A DNA stretch of 35,348 bases, taken from contig JAPPLU010000066.1 in NCBI GenBank assembly GCA_028874075.1, forward strand, positions 1 through 35,348. The letters are read 5' to 3'. The notes under the pieces were generated by a model that ran no database searches, had not been told where the DNA came from, and worked only from the letters and a program-made list of their open reading frames with translations. This DNA comes from Chloroflexota bacterium. Lineage in GTDB: Bacteria; Chloroflexota; Dehalococcoidia; Lucifugimonadales; UBA3495. A program made the translations under genes and the position numbers. Positions 15,873 through 24,782 of the stretch are shown here, piece by piece; position 1 is the first letter of the stretch, and the number at the start of each line of letters is the position of its first letter.

Positions 15873-17075
15873 TCAGCTCAGCTTGGCAAGCCGGGGATTG
15901 GTGAACTCCGCCACCTGCTCGGCAGTCATACCGGCGAACCGTTGCGGGCGGTAGGGCGCCAACACGGCATCCGCCGGCGTCCCGTCGCAGATTTCCTGGG
16001 AGGCCAGCCGGCTCAGCGCCGGGGCCAGGGTAACGCCGCTGTGGGTCAGGGCTATGTACAGGTTGGGCGCTTCGTCGGCAAAGCCCATAACCGGGTAGCC
16101 GTCCAGGGGCATGGGACGCCAGCCCACCGGCACGGGAATGGCCTGGGCTCCGGCAGCGCCTGGTAGGTAGCTGCAGGCCCGCGCCAGCAGGTCGTCGGCG
16201 TGGGTCTGGGAGTCGTCCTCCGCCAGGCTTTCCTGGTCGCCCTCGCCGATCATCAACCGGCCATCGGCGCATTGGCGGATGTGAATTTCGCGGCGGCCGT
16301 CCCCCAGGGCCGGGGCGTACACTACCGGCACATTGTTGAGCAGGGGCGGCAGTGGTGTGGTCCGAATTACTACGCCCGGGCTTTCCGCCTGGGGTAAGTT
16401 GATCCCGACAAGGGCCGCCAGGCGAGTAGAGTCGGTCCCCGCCGACATTACCACAACATCGACGTCCCTGGAATTTGCGCCCATGTTCAGAGAGCGGACC
16501 TGCCCTTCCCCATCTCGCTCAAAACCCACGACTTCTACCCCGGTAAGAACCTCGCAGCCCATTTCCCGGAGGCGGCGCAGGCAGACGTCCACCACCATTT
16601 GTGGCTCCACCTGACCTTCGTTGGGGCTGTATTCGGCGGCTGCCACCGGGCCGATTTCCAGGGCCGGCTCCAGTCGCTGCAACTCGACGGCGTTTACCAG
16701 GCGGGTGGGATAGCCCCAGGCCTGCAGCTGGCGCACCCGTGCCACCAGCCTTTCGGCGTGGTCGGGGACGGTTTCCCAGGATATCTTGCCGCCCCAGCGC
16801 AAACCGACGCTTGCCGGTTCGCCTTCATCGCCGATGGCCTGGGCGAAGCGGGTCCACATGTCCAGGGAGCGGCAGTTCAGGTTGTGGTAGGCCACGGGCT
16901 CTTTGGCCCCGGCGTTGATCCAGGCAAAGCTGTGGCTGGACGCGCCGTGGCCGGGGTGGCCCTTGTCCAACAGAACTACCTGCGCTCCACGCCGGGCTAA
17001 GCGCCAGGCAACGGTGGCGCCCATGATTCCGGCGCCGATAACTGCTATGCTCCGGGGTTGCTCATGGCTGACCAA
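15873..17075 (-). CDS. FAD-dependent oxidoreductase, D-amino acid oxidase family
   Basis: A 400-residue DAO-family flavoprotein. SIAVIGAGIMGATVAWRLARRGAQVVLLDKG carries the GxGxxG FAD motif near the N terminus, followed by GASSHSFAWINAGAKEP. The C-terminal block VGWRPMPLDGYPVMGFADEAPNLYIALTHSGVTLAPALSRLASQEI is the family's second FAD-binding part. It is only distantly similar to the oxidase at 13681-14901, so this is a second type rather than a recent duplicate. The start is TTG at 17075 with CAGGAG upstream; the nearby ATG is in another frame that stops at once. It is immediately followed by the methyltransferase gene, suggesting coupled processing of an amine substrate. Confidence 0.88.
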   Translation of the reverse strand: MVSHEQPRSIAVIGAGIMGATVAWRLARRGAQVVLLDKGHPGHGASSHSFAWINAGAKEPVAYHNLNCRSLDMWTRFAQAIGDEGEPASVGLRWGGKISWETVPDHAERLVARVRQLQAWGYPTRLVNAVELQRLEPALEIGPVAAAEYSPNEGQVEPQMVVDVCLRRLREMGCEVLTGVEVVGFERDGEGQVRSLNMGANSRDVDVVVMSAGTDSTRLAALVGINLPQAESPGVVIRTTPLPPLLNNVPVVYAPALGDGRREIHIRQCADGRLMIGEGDQESLAEDDSQTHADDLLARACSYLPGAAGAQAIPVPVGWRPMPLDGYPVMGFADEAPNLYIALTHSGVTLAPALSRLASQEICDGTPADAVLAPYRPQRFAGMTAEQVAEFTNPRLAKLS

Positions 17076-17135
17076 TGGGTGCGTCTCCTGGTATAGAGGC
17101 TGCGAGGTATCGCAAGTAGCGGGAGGGCTTGGCTG

Positions 17136-18185
17136 CTAACGGAACCTGGGCATCACTTCTCTGGCGAATAGCTCCATTGACCGCATTACCCTAGAGTGTT
17201 CCATGCTGCCGAAGGACATACTGGCGCCGAAGTAGTCTATGCCGTGGTCGTCCCGCAGGTGGGCAATCCATTCCACACACTGGTCGGGGGTGCCGAAATA
17301 ACAGGTGGTCTCCAGTTCCGACTCGTAGCTGGCCGGTTCCACAGTGCGGACGCTACGCCAGTGGTCCAGGTCCACGTTTATCTCATCGCCGTGGGTCAGC
17401 GTGCGCCGGTACCCGCCGAGGTCCCGCACCCATGTTAGGGACTCGCGTGGGTATTCCCGGGCCGCCGTTTCGTCTTCATCCAAATACACAAAGCGGAAAT
17501 AGGGCATTTCCGCCACGGGTAGAGTCTTCCCTGCGACGGCACAGCGGTCGCTGTAAAGCGAATACAAGGCCAGGTTGTCCGCCTCCGGCATGGAAAAGCT
17601 GGTGAGAATGGGCAGGTCCCGCTCCACGGCAACGTCTACGCTGGCGGGGGTGCGGGATACGGCCAGGAACACCGGCGGATGGGGCTGTTGAACGGGTTTG
17701 GGGGCGATGGTCAGGTCCTTCACCTGGTAGAACCCGCCGTCAAAGCTGAAATTGTCCTGGGTCCACAGGCCCAGGATGATGTCCAGTGCCTCCTGTGTTC
17801 GCACGTCGCGGGTATCAAAGTCGATGTTGAAGTTGCCGTACTCATAATCGGCCGAGCCTCGGCCCACGCCAAAGTCCAGCCGGCCCTGGCTGAGCACGTC
17901 CAGCATGGCGCTCTCTTCCGCCAGGAAAATGGGGTTGTGGAAGGGCAGGACGCTGACGCCGGCCCCAATGCGAATTTTGCTGGTGCGGGCGGCGATGTTG
18001 CAGAGCAGGGGCATCAGGGAGGGGCATATACCGTACCGACTGGAGTGATGCTCTGCAATCCATACCGAATCGAAGCCCAGTTCCTCGGCATACTCGGTCT
18101 GTTCCAGCAATTCGCTGAAGATGCGGCTCTGGGCACTGGTTTCCTCTTCAGTCCAGGAACCCAGCAGGAACAGGGCAAACTTCAT
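17136..18185 (-). CDS. Luciferase-like (LLM class) flavin-dependent monooxygenase
   Basis: A 349-residue bacterial luciferase-like protein with a TIM-barrel pattern. Recognisable parts are ELGFDSVWIAEHHSSRYGICPSLMPLL near residue 35, the strand IRIGAGVSVLPFHNPIFLAEESAMLDVLSQGRLDFGVGRGSADYEY, and TIAPKPVQQPHPPVFLAVSRTPASVDVAVE in the second half. Members use FMNH2 from a separate reductase to oxidise aldehydes, sulfonates, ketones or other small organics, or reduce substrates with F420. AAGGAGG lies about ten bases before ATG 18185. Directly upstream on the same strand is a small VOC gene with a 63-base gap, suggesting a joint oxidation step. Substrate unknown. Confidence 0.92.
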   Translation of the reverse strand: MKFALFLLGSWTEEETSAQSRIFSELLEQTEYAEELGFDSVWIAEHHSSRYGICPSLMPLLCNIAARTSKIRIGAGVSVLPFHNPIFLAEESAMLDVLSQGRLDFGVGRGSADYEYGNFNIDFDTRDVRTQEALDIILGLWTQDNFSFDGGFYQVKDLTIAPKPVQQPHPPVFLAVSRTPASVDVAVERDLPILTSFSMPEADNLALYSLYSDRCAVAGKTLPVAEMPYFRFVYLDEDETAAREYPRESLTWVRDLGGYRRTLTHGDEINVDLDHWRSVRTVEPASYESELETTCYFGTPDQCVEWIAHLRDDHGIDYFGASMSFGSMEHSRVMRSMELFAREVMPRFR

Positions 18186-18248
18186 ATCAGGTAGGGCCTC
18201 CTTCAGGCTGGTCTACGGAATCGCCGGATGGACTATCTCACGTACCGC

Positions 18249-18695
18249 TCAGGGGGTATTGAACTGGACCAGGATGCCGTCAGGGTCGTGGACGTAGATG
18301 CTGCGGATCTTCCCGTCCGGGCCGGTGAAAGACTCAATAGGGCCGGCCAGGTCAATGCCCTTGTCCAGCAGTTCCCGGGTCAGAGCCTCCACGTCGGGAA
18401 CCCCGAAGGAAATATGGCTGATTCCCACTTCGTCCAGCTTGATGGGCCGGCCGTCCGGTTCATCTCCCGGGTGGCTGGTCAGGGTAAGGGTCGGCGTGGC
18501 GCCGTCGCCGTAGGCGAGGCTGACCCAGCGCCGGGCCTGCCGCCGGTGTAGGTAGTTGTGCAGGCGGCCTCCCTCGGTAGGGTCGGTCATGCGGTCTCCT
18601 AGGACCGTCATACCCAGGATGTCGCGGTAAAAGGCCAGGGAGCGTTCCATGTCCCTGACGCAGATTCCGATGTGGGTAACGCAAGTGGCATCCAT
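18249..18695 (-). CDS. VOC-family protein
   Basis: A 148-residue single-chain VOC protein. THIGICVRDMERSLAFYRDILGMTVLGDRM is a typical first module, and ISHISFGVPDVEALTRELLDKGIDL begins the second, ending SIYVHDPDGILVQFN. Histidines in THIGI and SHISF are probable metal ligands; the last ligand position, usually Glu, is Gln in LVQFN, so metal binding could be altered. Members include glyoxalase I, methylmalonyl-CoA epimerase and dioxygenases. It lies just upstream of the luciferase-like monooxygenase gene on the same strand. Confidence 0.85.
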   Translation of the reverse strand: MDATCVTHIGICVRDMERSLAFYRDILGMTVLGDRMTDPTEGGRLHNYLHRRQARRWVSLAYGDGATPTLTLTSHPGDEPDGRPIKLDEVGISHISFGVPDVEALTRELLDKGIDLAGPIESFTGPDGKIRSIYVHDPDGILVQFNTP

Positions 18696-18810
18696 CTAGT
18701 TTGACTCCGTCTAGTTCGACTCCCTTCGGCGGTTCCCACGCAGCGCCTTGCCGCCCGGGGTTTAGCGGACGAAAGCTAGAGCGCGAAAGCCCCGGCTGAA
18801 TAGCGCCATG

Positions 18811-19221
18811 TTAGTCCAGGGGCAGCTTGTGCAGCCATCCGGGTTCAGAAATGTCCAGCACCTGGCCGTTGGGGCCGGACCACTTTTCCTCGGCCCTGGG
18901 CGCGCGAAACTCGCCATCCTTGGCCACTTCCCGACGGACTATCTCGTCGCCACCGATTCCTCGCAGGCGGGCACCAGTATTCTGCAGACTGTCCACCTGG
19001 AAGCCGATGTGGTGGATGCCGCTGTAGTTCTCCCCGTTGGGACCAACGTCAGCGTCTTCGTTGGTCTTCCACTTCAGGATGGTAAGGTTGATGTCGCCAT
19101 CGGTAAGCTGGATCTGGCGTTCGTTGCGGGCTACTTCAGCCAGGTCAAAGCCTTCCTTGTAGAACTGGGCCACGGCGTCCGGGTCCTGGCAGGTTATGGC
19201 GATGTGCTTGATCTTGGCCAC
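18811..19221 (-). CDS. VOC-family protein
   Basis: A 136-residue VOC protein with IKHIAITCQDPDAVAQFYKEGFDLAEV and IHHIGFQVDSLQNTGARL modules, and an end segment GPNGQVLDISEPGW. The two HxxI segments carry likely metal-binding histidines. I chose GTG 19221 (VAKIKHIA) with GGGGGT a few bases upstream; the frame continues upstream to 19281 but adds sequence unlike the family. It is the third small VOC gene type in this window and is separated from the next VOC gene by about 115 bases on the same strand. Role probably in the adjacent oxidative pathway; not certain. Confidence 0.82.
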   Translation of the reverse strand: MAKIKHIAITCQDPDAVAQFYKEGFDLAEVARNERQIQLTDGDINLTILKWKTNEDADVGPNGENYSGIHHIGFQVDSLQNTGARLRGIGGDEIVRREVAKDGEFRAPRAEEKWSGPNGQVLDISEPGWLHKLPLD

Positions 19222-19306
19222 AGGGGCACCCCCAATAACAGTTTCGGGCCCATTATACCCCCACGGCCAACCGGGGGACACGGGGTTGATTGAGACGGCC
19301 GGCCAG

Positions 19307-21001
19307 CTAGGCCCGACCCTTGTTCAAAATGAGCTGCAGGATGTCGTTGCTGTGGACTACCCCCAGAAACCGTTCCGATTCACGTTCCACCACGGCTATG
19401 GCCGTCGTGGAATTCTCCCGCATACGCTGCAGCACGTCTTCTACATGCTCGTCGGGCCAGGCCAGGGAGAACTCGCCCCGAATCAGCCGGCTTATCGGAG
19501 TTGTGGCCCATTCCTCTTCCGGGAGATAACGCAGCATATCGATGGACATTACACCTACGATGGAGTCGCCCTCGACGACTACGTAGTCATGCTGGTGGGG
19601 GATGGTCCACCGCTCCGTAAAGTCCCGTATGGTTAGACTGGGCTCGAGATGCCGCCGGGTGCGGTCCAGAATGTCGTCGACGACAATTTCCGATAGTACG
19701 AACCTGAATATGCCCCGCGGGATGTCATCCGGGGTGGTAAGGGTAGACATGCTCCGGCTGGCCCTGCTGGTGGCGAAGCTGATGAGGGTTGGGATCACCA
19801 ACAGGTAGCACATCATCACCAGCACGAGGAAGGAAAAGATCACCTCATCGATGATGCCCACCTCTTTGAGCACCAAAAGCAGGGCGATCTCGGCCACACC
19901 CTTCCCCAAGAGGCCCGAAGCGACGGCGTAGGGCATGACCATCCGGGCCAGGTACGCCCCCAATGTTGCGCCCATGAAGTTGCCTGCCAGAGGGATCAGG
20001 GCCAGGGCCACCATCGTCAGAACGGGAACACTGACAAAGGAAAAGGTGAAATGGAGGCCGGCGGAAGCGAAGAAGAGGGGGACGAAGATGGCTTCGGCGG
20101 TACTGCGAAGCCCCGGCATTATATCCACTCGAACTTGGTAGGGAAGGCCGGCCAGGGAGGCGCCGAAGAGCAGGGCGCCCAGGGTACCGTGCAGGCCCAT
20201 AACCTCGGCGGCGTCCACGACCAGGAAAAGCGTACCCAGCAGCAACCCCAAGGCGAGCTGGGGCACCTGGATCAACCGCTGCAGCCTGGCAACCAGCGGA
20301 GGCAGCACCCTGGAGGACAAGAGCCATGCGATGGCCGCAAAGCCGACGATCTTGGCGATCAGGAGCAGGATCCCAGTTACCGACACCTCGTGGCCGTGCT
20401 CGCCAATGCTGAAGGCGATGATGAGCAGGGTGATCAGTTCCGCGATCAGCACCACGGTGAAAATCTGAAGGCCAATAGGTTCCCGCAGGCGGCCATCGTC
20501 GGCCAGCACTTTGGCAACGATGCCGAGGCTGCTCATGGACAGGACGCCGGCGAGGGCCAGAGCGTCCGTCGGTTCAAGGCCAAGACCAAAATCGTAGAGG
20601 ACTCCCAGAGTTACCACGAGGGCTACGCTCAGGGAGAATGCCACTGAGACCAGGGCAGCGACAAAGTAGTGGCCGCGAAGGGTGGCTACAAAGCTGGACA
20701 TATCTATTTCGTCCAGCCCGATCAGGAAGAAGAAGATGAAGATTCCCAGGGTCAGCAAGAGGTCGATGTGGCCGGTGGGATGGATGGACCAGCCGGTAAG
20801 GGACTGGAGGGTTGGGCCCAGCAGTATTCCGGCGGCTGCATAGGCCACTATTGCGTTCAGGCGCAGGCGCCGGAAGACGCCTTCGGCCAGCTTCGCAACT
20901 ATGATCAAAAGGCCGAGAGAGAGGAGCGATTCGCGAATCTCCTCCATCTGGGGCGCAACACTGATTACATCCCCAAGGCCCGAAAGAACGTCTGGCAGCA
21001 T
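19307..21001 (-). CDS. Kef-type cation:proton antiporter with C-terminal CBS pair
   Basis: A 564-residue membrane protein. Residues about 25-410 form around 12 helices of the Na+/H+ exchanger (CPA2/Kef) fold, including LNAIVAYAAAGILLGPTLQSL, FFFLIGLDEIDMSSF and ALAGVLSMSSLGIVAKVLADDGRLREPIG. The last 130 residues form a CBS-domain pair: DYVVVEGDSIVGVMSIDMLRYLP and TAIAVVERESERFLGVVHSNDILQLIL. CBS pairs sense adenine nucleotides or ionic state, so transport is probably ligand-gated. The Asp-Asp motif of the antiporter at 6059 is absent here; the corresponding helix is less obvious, as in electroneutral Kef proteins. ATG 21001 follows GGGGGATGAAGTAACGG. It is transcribed away from the sulfite oxidase gene with a 268-base spacer. 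Confidence 0.88.
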   Translation of the reverse strand: MLPDVLSGLGDVISVAPQMEEIRESLLSLGLLIIVAKLAEGVFRRLRLNAIVAYAAAGILLGPTLQSLTGWSIHPTGHIDLLLTLGIFIFFFLIGLDEIDMSSFVATLRGHYFVAALVSVAFSLSVALVVTLGVLYDFGLGLEPTDALALAGVLSMSSLGIVAKVLADDGRLREPIGLQIFTVVLIAELITLLIIAFSIGEHGHEVSVTGILLLIAKIVGFAAIAWLLSSRVLPPLVARLQRLIQVPQLALGLLLGTLFLVVDAAEVMGLHGTLGALLFGASLAGLPYQVRVDIMPGLRSTAEAIFVPLFFASAGLHFTFSFVSVPVLTMVALALIPLAGNFMGATLGAYLARMVMPYAVASGLLGKGVAEIALLLVLKEVGIIDEVIFSFLVLVMMCYLLVIPTLISFATSRASRSMSTLTTPDDIPRGIFRFVLSEIVVDDILDRTRRHLEPSLTIRDFTERWTIPHQHDYVVVEGDSIVGVMSIDMLRYLPEEEWATTPISRLIRGEFSLAWPDEHVEDVLQRMRENSTTAIAVVERESERFLGVVHSNDILQLILNKGRA

Positions 21002-21269
21002 CCGTTACTTCATCCCCCAAGAGGTTGGTCAGTTAGAGGGGACTGTATTCTGGCGGGAGCCGGGCTGGTTTGCAAGGAAAACTGGTGCAGATTCACTAAG
21101 CTTGCACACCGGTGCCCCCTTTATTGAAGGGTATAGAGTAATCAGGTGCCGGGCCGGGAGCGATAAACGTGCCGCCCGGGGGTTGGCTCAAGCCTCTGGC
21201 AAGCCCGGAAAAAGACAGGCGCAAATGCGCAGCCCCTGGAAGCCCCGGCCTGATGGAGAGATGCCGCAC

Positions 21270-22460
21270 CTATACGACATCAATATCGTAACCCACGATG
21301 GCGGTGAAGTTCTTGCGCATGTTGTTGTATCGGGGTAGGTGGGACTGGGTCCGGCCGGAAGCGTCGGTGGCGCGGGACATTACCTGGTACCTGCCAGGCC
21401 GGTCGGCTTCCCACAAATACGACCACCGGACCCACATCCACCGGTCCCGCGGCTCCTCAAGGCGGGCGGCATGCCAGGTCTCGCCGCCGTCCACGCTGAC
21501 CTCGACCTGGGTGACGGCCCCGTCGCCGCTCCAGGCGTAGCCCCGCACCACGTGGGTTCCCCGGGGCAGGGTCTCGGTATCGTCGTTGGGGTGGGTAACG
21601 ATGGACTTCACCGGAATGGTGGTTATCAATTCCTTGTCGGAGGAGTCGGCCGAGTCGGCATAGTAATAGAAGTTGTAGTGGTACCAGCAGTCGGGCATGT
21701 GGTCCATCACCTGCAGGCGGCGGATCCACTTAACCGACCAGTTACCCGACCAGCCGGGCACCAGCAGCCGCACGGGAGCGCCGTGCAGGTGCTCCAGCAG
21801 TTGGCCGTTCTGGGCCCAGCAGAGGATGGTATCCGGGTGCAGTGCCTTGAGCCGGGGCAGGCCCTTGTCGTAGAAGAAGGGCTCGGTTCCGGGTTCGGCG
21901 GTAGCCGGCAATCCGTAGTCCCACCCCTCGGCGCGGATGTACAGCGCCTTGTCCGTCAGACCCGCCTCGTTGAGCACCGAGGCCAGGGGTGTGCCCGTCC
22001 ACTCCGAGGCGCTGAGAATCATGGCCTCCTGGGTTCGGGAGGGCTTGGGCCCCTCGCCCTTGAAGTACTCGAAGTAGGTGGCGTCGCTGCCGGAGCACTC
22101 CATCACCGTGCGCACGGTACGGGCCGGGTAGCGACGCAATTGCTCGTAGTTGATGGTAAGGGGGTTCCTGACCTCGCCGTCTACACTCAGGGTCCACCGG
22201 TCGGCCTGCACCACCTCAGGAATGTCGAAGTGCTGGACGACGTAGTGCAGTTCAGTGGGCGTGATCAACCCCTCCAGGTCCATGACGGGGGTGCGGACCC
22301 GGCGGGTCCTGCCGTCGTCGTCCAGCAGGTTGACCGGTTCCACCCGCTTGCTGGGCCAGCCGTACCAGGAGTCGGTGCGATGGGGGTTGGTGGAATCGGG
22401 GCCGCCGGCATCCTCCATGCGGAGAAAGTCTGGCACTGAGCCCTCTTGCTGTGAGGCCAT
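21270..22460 (-). CDS. Sulfite oxidase family molybdopterin enzyme
   Basis: A 396-residue molybdenum cofactor protein of the sulfite oxidase/SoxC/SorA family. The Moco-binding cysteine is Cys122 in VMECSGSDATYFEYF. HLHGAPVRLLVPGWSGNWSVKWIRRLQV (about residues 225-255) is the diagnostic Moco-domain block, and the C-terminal Mo-co dimerisation domain follows with YAWSGDGAVTQVEVSVDGGETWHAARL. There is no heme b5 domain and no twin-arginine or Sec signal at the N terminus, so unlike periplasmic SorA or SoxC it looks cytoplasmic. The start is ATG 22460 with GAGGAG upstream; the longer frame to 22535 is unsupported. It may oxidise sulfite released by organosulfur breakdown, with an unknown electron acceptor. 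Confidence 0.9.
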   Translation of the reverse strand: MASQQEGSVPDFLRMEDAGGPDSTNPHRTDSWYGWPSKRVEPVNLLDDDGRTRRVRTPVMDLEGLITPTELHYVVQHFDIPEVVQADRWTLSVDGEVRNPLTINYEQLRRYPARTVRTVMECSGSDATYFEYFKGEGPKPSRTQEAMILSASEWTGTPLASVLNEAGLTDKALYIRAEGWDYGLPATAEPGTEPFFYDKGLPRLKALHPDTILCWAQNGQLLEHLHGAPVRLLVPGWSGNWSVKWIRRLQVMDHMPDCWYHYNFYYYADSADSSDKELITTIPVKSIVTHPNDDTETLPRGTHVVRGYAWSGDGAVTQVEVSVDGGETWHAARLEEPRDRWMWVRWSYLWEADRPGRYQVMSRATDASGRTQSHLPRYNNMRKNFTAIVGYDIDVV

Positions 22461-22584
22461 TATGAACTCCTCGCATTGACCTGGTTCTGTGTCCACGTCT
22501 ACCGCAATCCAGGAAGAAAGGGCGGGCACGGTCACCCGACCATGCCCGCCGTCGCCGCTAACCTGTCGACTTTGGGCTTGCGGG

Positions 22585-23457
22585 TTAGCCCAGGTGCTGG
22601 TGGATGAAGGAGGTCATCTGCTCCAGGGCCTGCTGGGCCACGTCGGTGGACAAGTCGCGCAGGACGCCTTCACCTTCGCCTTCAAAAACGGTGAGGTCAA
22701 TCTGCCCGCCGGCGTTCTGGTACTGGGAGACGAACTCCAGCAGGTCGGGGCGGGGATGAGCCGCCTCGTATTCACGGACCAGGCACAGGGTGGGCGGCAA
22801 CTCGGTCTTCTCGCCGGCGGCCAGCGCGCGGGCCGGAGCGCCCTCGGCCATGGCCTCTTCCGTCACCCAGTACATGTCGTGCATCCGAAGGGTGCGCTCG
22901 CCGACGGATTCGGGGGGCTTGACGTCTTCGCGGATGCCCTTGGCGTAGTTGTAGCGGCCCAGGGGATCAATTACGGGAGAGACCATGATGACGCAGCCCA
23001 GGGTGCCGTCTGCATCTGATGCGCCGTTGGTCAGGGACAGGGCGGCGTAACGGGAGTCGAAGGGGCGCATACCCAGAAGCATGGCCTGGTGGGCGCCGCT
23101 GGACGTGCCCATAGCCCCAATCTTTGCGGCGTTGCCGTTCCATTCGGCGGCGTGGGCCTTGGCCCAGCGGATGCCGTAGTGGATGTCCTGGAAGGAAGCG
23201 GGATAGGACGCTTCCGGGGGAACGCGGAAGTCCAGGGCCGCGACGATGACGCCGTTCTTGGCCAGGGCTTCATTGCCAACGTTGCCGTTCTCGCGGGTGC
23301 CGTTGACCCAGGCGCCGCCGTGCAGTTCGATCATTACGGGGAAGGGACCGTCGCCCTGGGGCTTGAAAAGCCGGGCCTGGAAGGGCTTGTCGCCGTGGCG
23401 GAGATACTCGACGTCCTCGATCTGGACGGCGTAGGTGGTCTGCTTGCTCAGAGTCAT
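22585..23457 (-). CDS. Alpha/beta hydrolase (esterase/lipase-like)
   Basis: A 290-residue alpha/beta hydrolase of the BD-FAE/carboxylesterase type. VMIELHGGAWVNGTRENGNVGNEALAKNGVIVAALDFRVPPEASYPASFQDIHYGIRWAKAHA is the usual oxyanion-hole and N-terminal region. The nucleophile elbow is GTSSGA with Ser119. Near the C terminus, where these enzymes carry the catalytic His in a GEGHG-type loop, this protein reads GEGEG with Glu263. That could disable hydrolysis or indicate a relocated His. ATG 23457 has an excellent AAGGAGG six bases upstream. The direction matches the sulfite oxidase gene downstream (124-base spacer). Natural substrate unknown. Confidence 0.85.
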   Translation of the reverse strand: MTLSKQTTYAVQIEDVEYLRHGDKPFQARLFKPQGDGPFPVMIELHGGAWVNGTRENGNVGNEALAKNGVIVAALDFRVPPEASYPASFQDIHYGIRWAKAHAAEWNGNAAKIGAMGTSSGAHQAMLLGMRPFDSRYAALSLTNGASDADGTLGCVIMVSPVIDPLGRYNYAKGIREDVKPPESVGERTLRMHDMYWVTEEAMAEGAPARALAAGEKTELPPTLCLVREYEAAHPRPDLLEFVSQYQNAGGQIDLTVFEGEGEGVLRDLSTDVAQQALEQMTSFIHQHLG

Positions 23458-24150
23458 GCCAGCCTCCTTAAAACTGGGTAGGACTATGTATCGGGGTGCG
23501 CCTAATGTAACGCCGTATTGGGTTGCAGTCAATTGTAGTAGCTTGCCTGGCAGGGCCTACATCCGGTGGGTGGCATGGAGCAGGCGCCGGGCAGGCGACC
23601 CGTACTGGTTGAAGTGCCCCCACGGACTGCCGACCAGCTATATTAGGTTAAGATTTTTGATTTCCGGGCCGTTTTGGGCCATTTTAGTACTTTTCGTATC
23701 TGTGACCGAGGAATTTATGGCCCAGGAGGGCCAGGCAGTGGGCCGCAGCCAGATAGGGAACGATGGCAGAGCGAGGGCCAAATCGGGCCATTTTGGGCCG
23801 TTTTGAGCCGCTCCCCAATGCTCTGCTGGGACTTCAACGGGTTGTACCACAAATGGCCCGCGAATATGGGACTTTGCCGGACTACAGTCTTATGATGGAG
23901 GGGGGTTATGCAGTATGGCAAGGGGGGAGTGTGAGCAGCCTGGGAAGGATTGGCAATGATGGCGGGAGCGTGGGCTGGCGCATCTGCGATATGTCGGTGG
24001 GAGTACAGGTTCTGCCGAGCGCCCCGGGGCCGACGCCGGAGTATGCCTCTGCGCCGGGGCACCAAAACCCCTGATGACACTTTCCGCCAGCCGGTGGTAT
24101 CATATTCGTCGCCAGGAGGCTGGCAGTCAGCTTCAATTCCGCCTGAGAGG
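23458..24150. other. Gene-poor intergenic zone with repeat copy 2
   Basis: About 690 bases between divergent genes without a credible gene. It contains the second decamer-repeat element (23660-23815). Other frames here are open by chance because of repeat composition. I see no RNA gene or clear promoter. Confidence 0.6.
23660..23815 (-). repeat. Decamer-repeat element, copy 2
   Basis: Read on the minus strand, a block of four decamers at 23814-23775 (units of GGGCC-type sequence in 10-base steps) is followed about 79 bases later by a block of up to three at 23695-23666. CCCTATCTGG, GCGGCCCA, GGGCCATAAATT and CAGATACGAAA lie between or at the edges, in the same order as in copy 1 at 9288-9445. 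Confidence 0.7.
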
Positions 24151-24690
24151 ATGCCAGTGGCAGAGGACCGCCCCATACCCGCCGGTTTTGTCCCCGAGGA
24201 TGAGCTTGAGGAGGAAAGGACGGGTCGCCGCACCCGCAACCGCCTGATAATACTGGGCGCGGTAGTGGCCCTGGCGGTGGCTTACATGGTGTACGCAGCC
24301 TTCCCCGGCAATGCCCTCTACTTCGTTACGGTCAGCGAGTTCATGGGCGGGGACGAGTACCAGGACGGGCGGCTGATACGGGTTTCGGGCAAACTGGCGC
24401 CCGATTCCTTCCAGCGACAGGACAACAGCACCCTGGCCAGGTTCCAACTGGTGGACAAGGAAGGGGACGGCGGCGGCCACAGCCTTGACGCCTCGTACGT
24501 GGGCGTGATGCCCGATCTCTTCTTCAATCCCCACTCGGAGATTATCCTGGAAGGCAGCTACACGACGGAAAGGGTATTCGAGACGGACAGCATACTGGTC
24601 AAGTGTCCTTCCAAGTACCAGTCGCTGGAAGAAGAACTTCCGGCGGACTATAACAACTATAATTCGGGGCCCGCGCCGCAAGCATCCTGA
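24151..24690 (+). CDS. ccmE: Cytochrome c maturation protein CcmE (CxxxY type)
   Basis: A 179-residue periplasmic heme chaperone. A membrane anchor (LIILGAVVALAVAYMVYAAF, about residues 32-51) is followed by an OB-fold: YQDGRLIRVSGKLAPDSFQR, ASYVGVMPDLFFNPHSEIILEGSY and ILVKCPSKYQSLEEEL. Classical CcmE binds heme covalently through His in HxxxY. Here the motif is CPSKY with Cys152, the CxxxY variant known from some archaea and sulfate reducers. Alternative starts are ATG 24151 and GTG 24157; GAGAGG directly abuts the ATG, so the GTG has better ribosome-site spacing. It is transcribed on the + strand towards ccmBCD on the other strand. Confidence 0.88.
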   Translation: MPVAEDRPIPAGFVPEDELEEERTGRRTRNRLIILGAVVALAVAYMVYAAFPGNALYFVTVSEFMGGDEYQDGRLIRVSGKLAPDSFQRQDNSTLARFQLVDKEGDGGGHSLDASYVGVMPDLFFNPHSEIILEGSYTTERVFETDSILVKCPSKYQSLEEELPADYNNYNSGPAPQAS

Positions 24691-24782
24691 CTCCTCTGAC
24701 CCGGTCGCGGCGAGTCCTTCGGTATGCTCAAGACAGGCTTGAAGAAGTACTGCTCCAGGGGCGTGGCAGCAATCGCCGCCAC

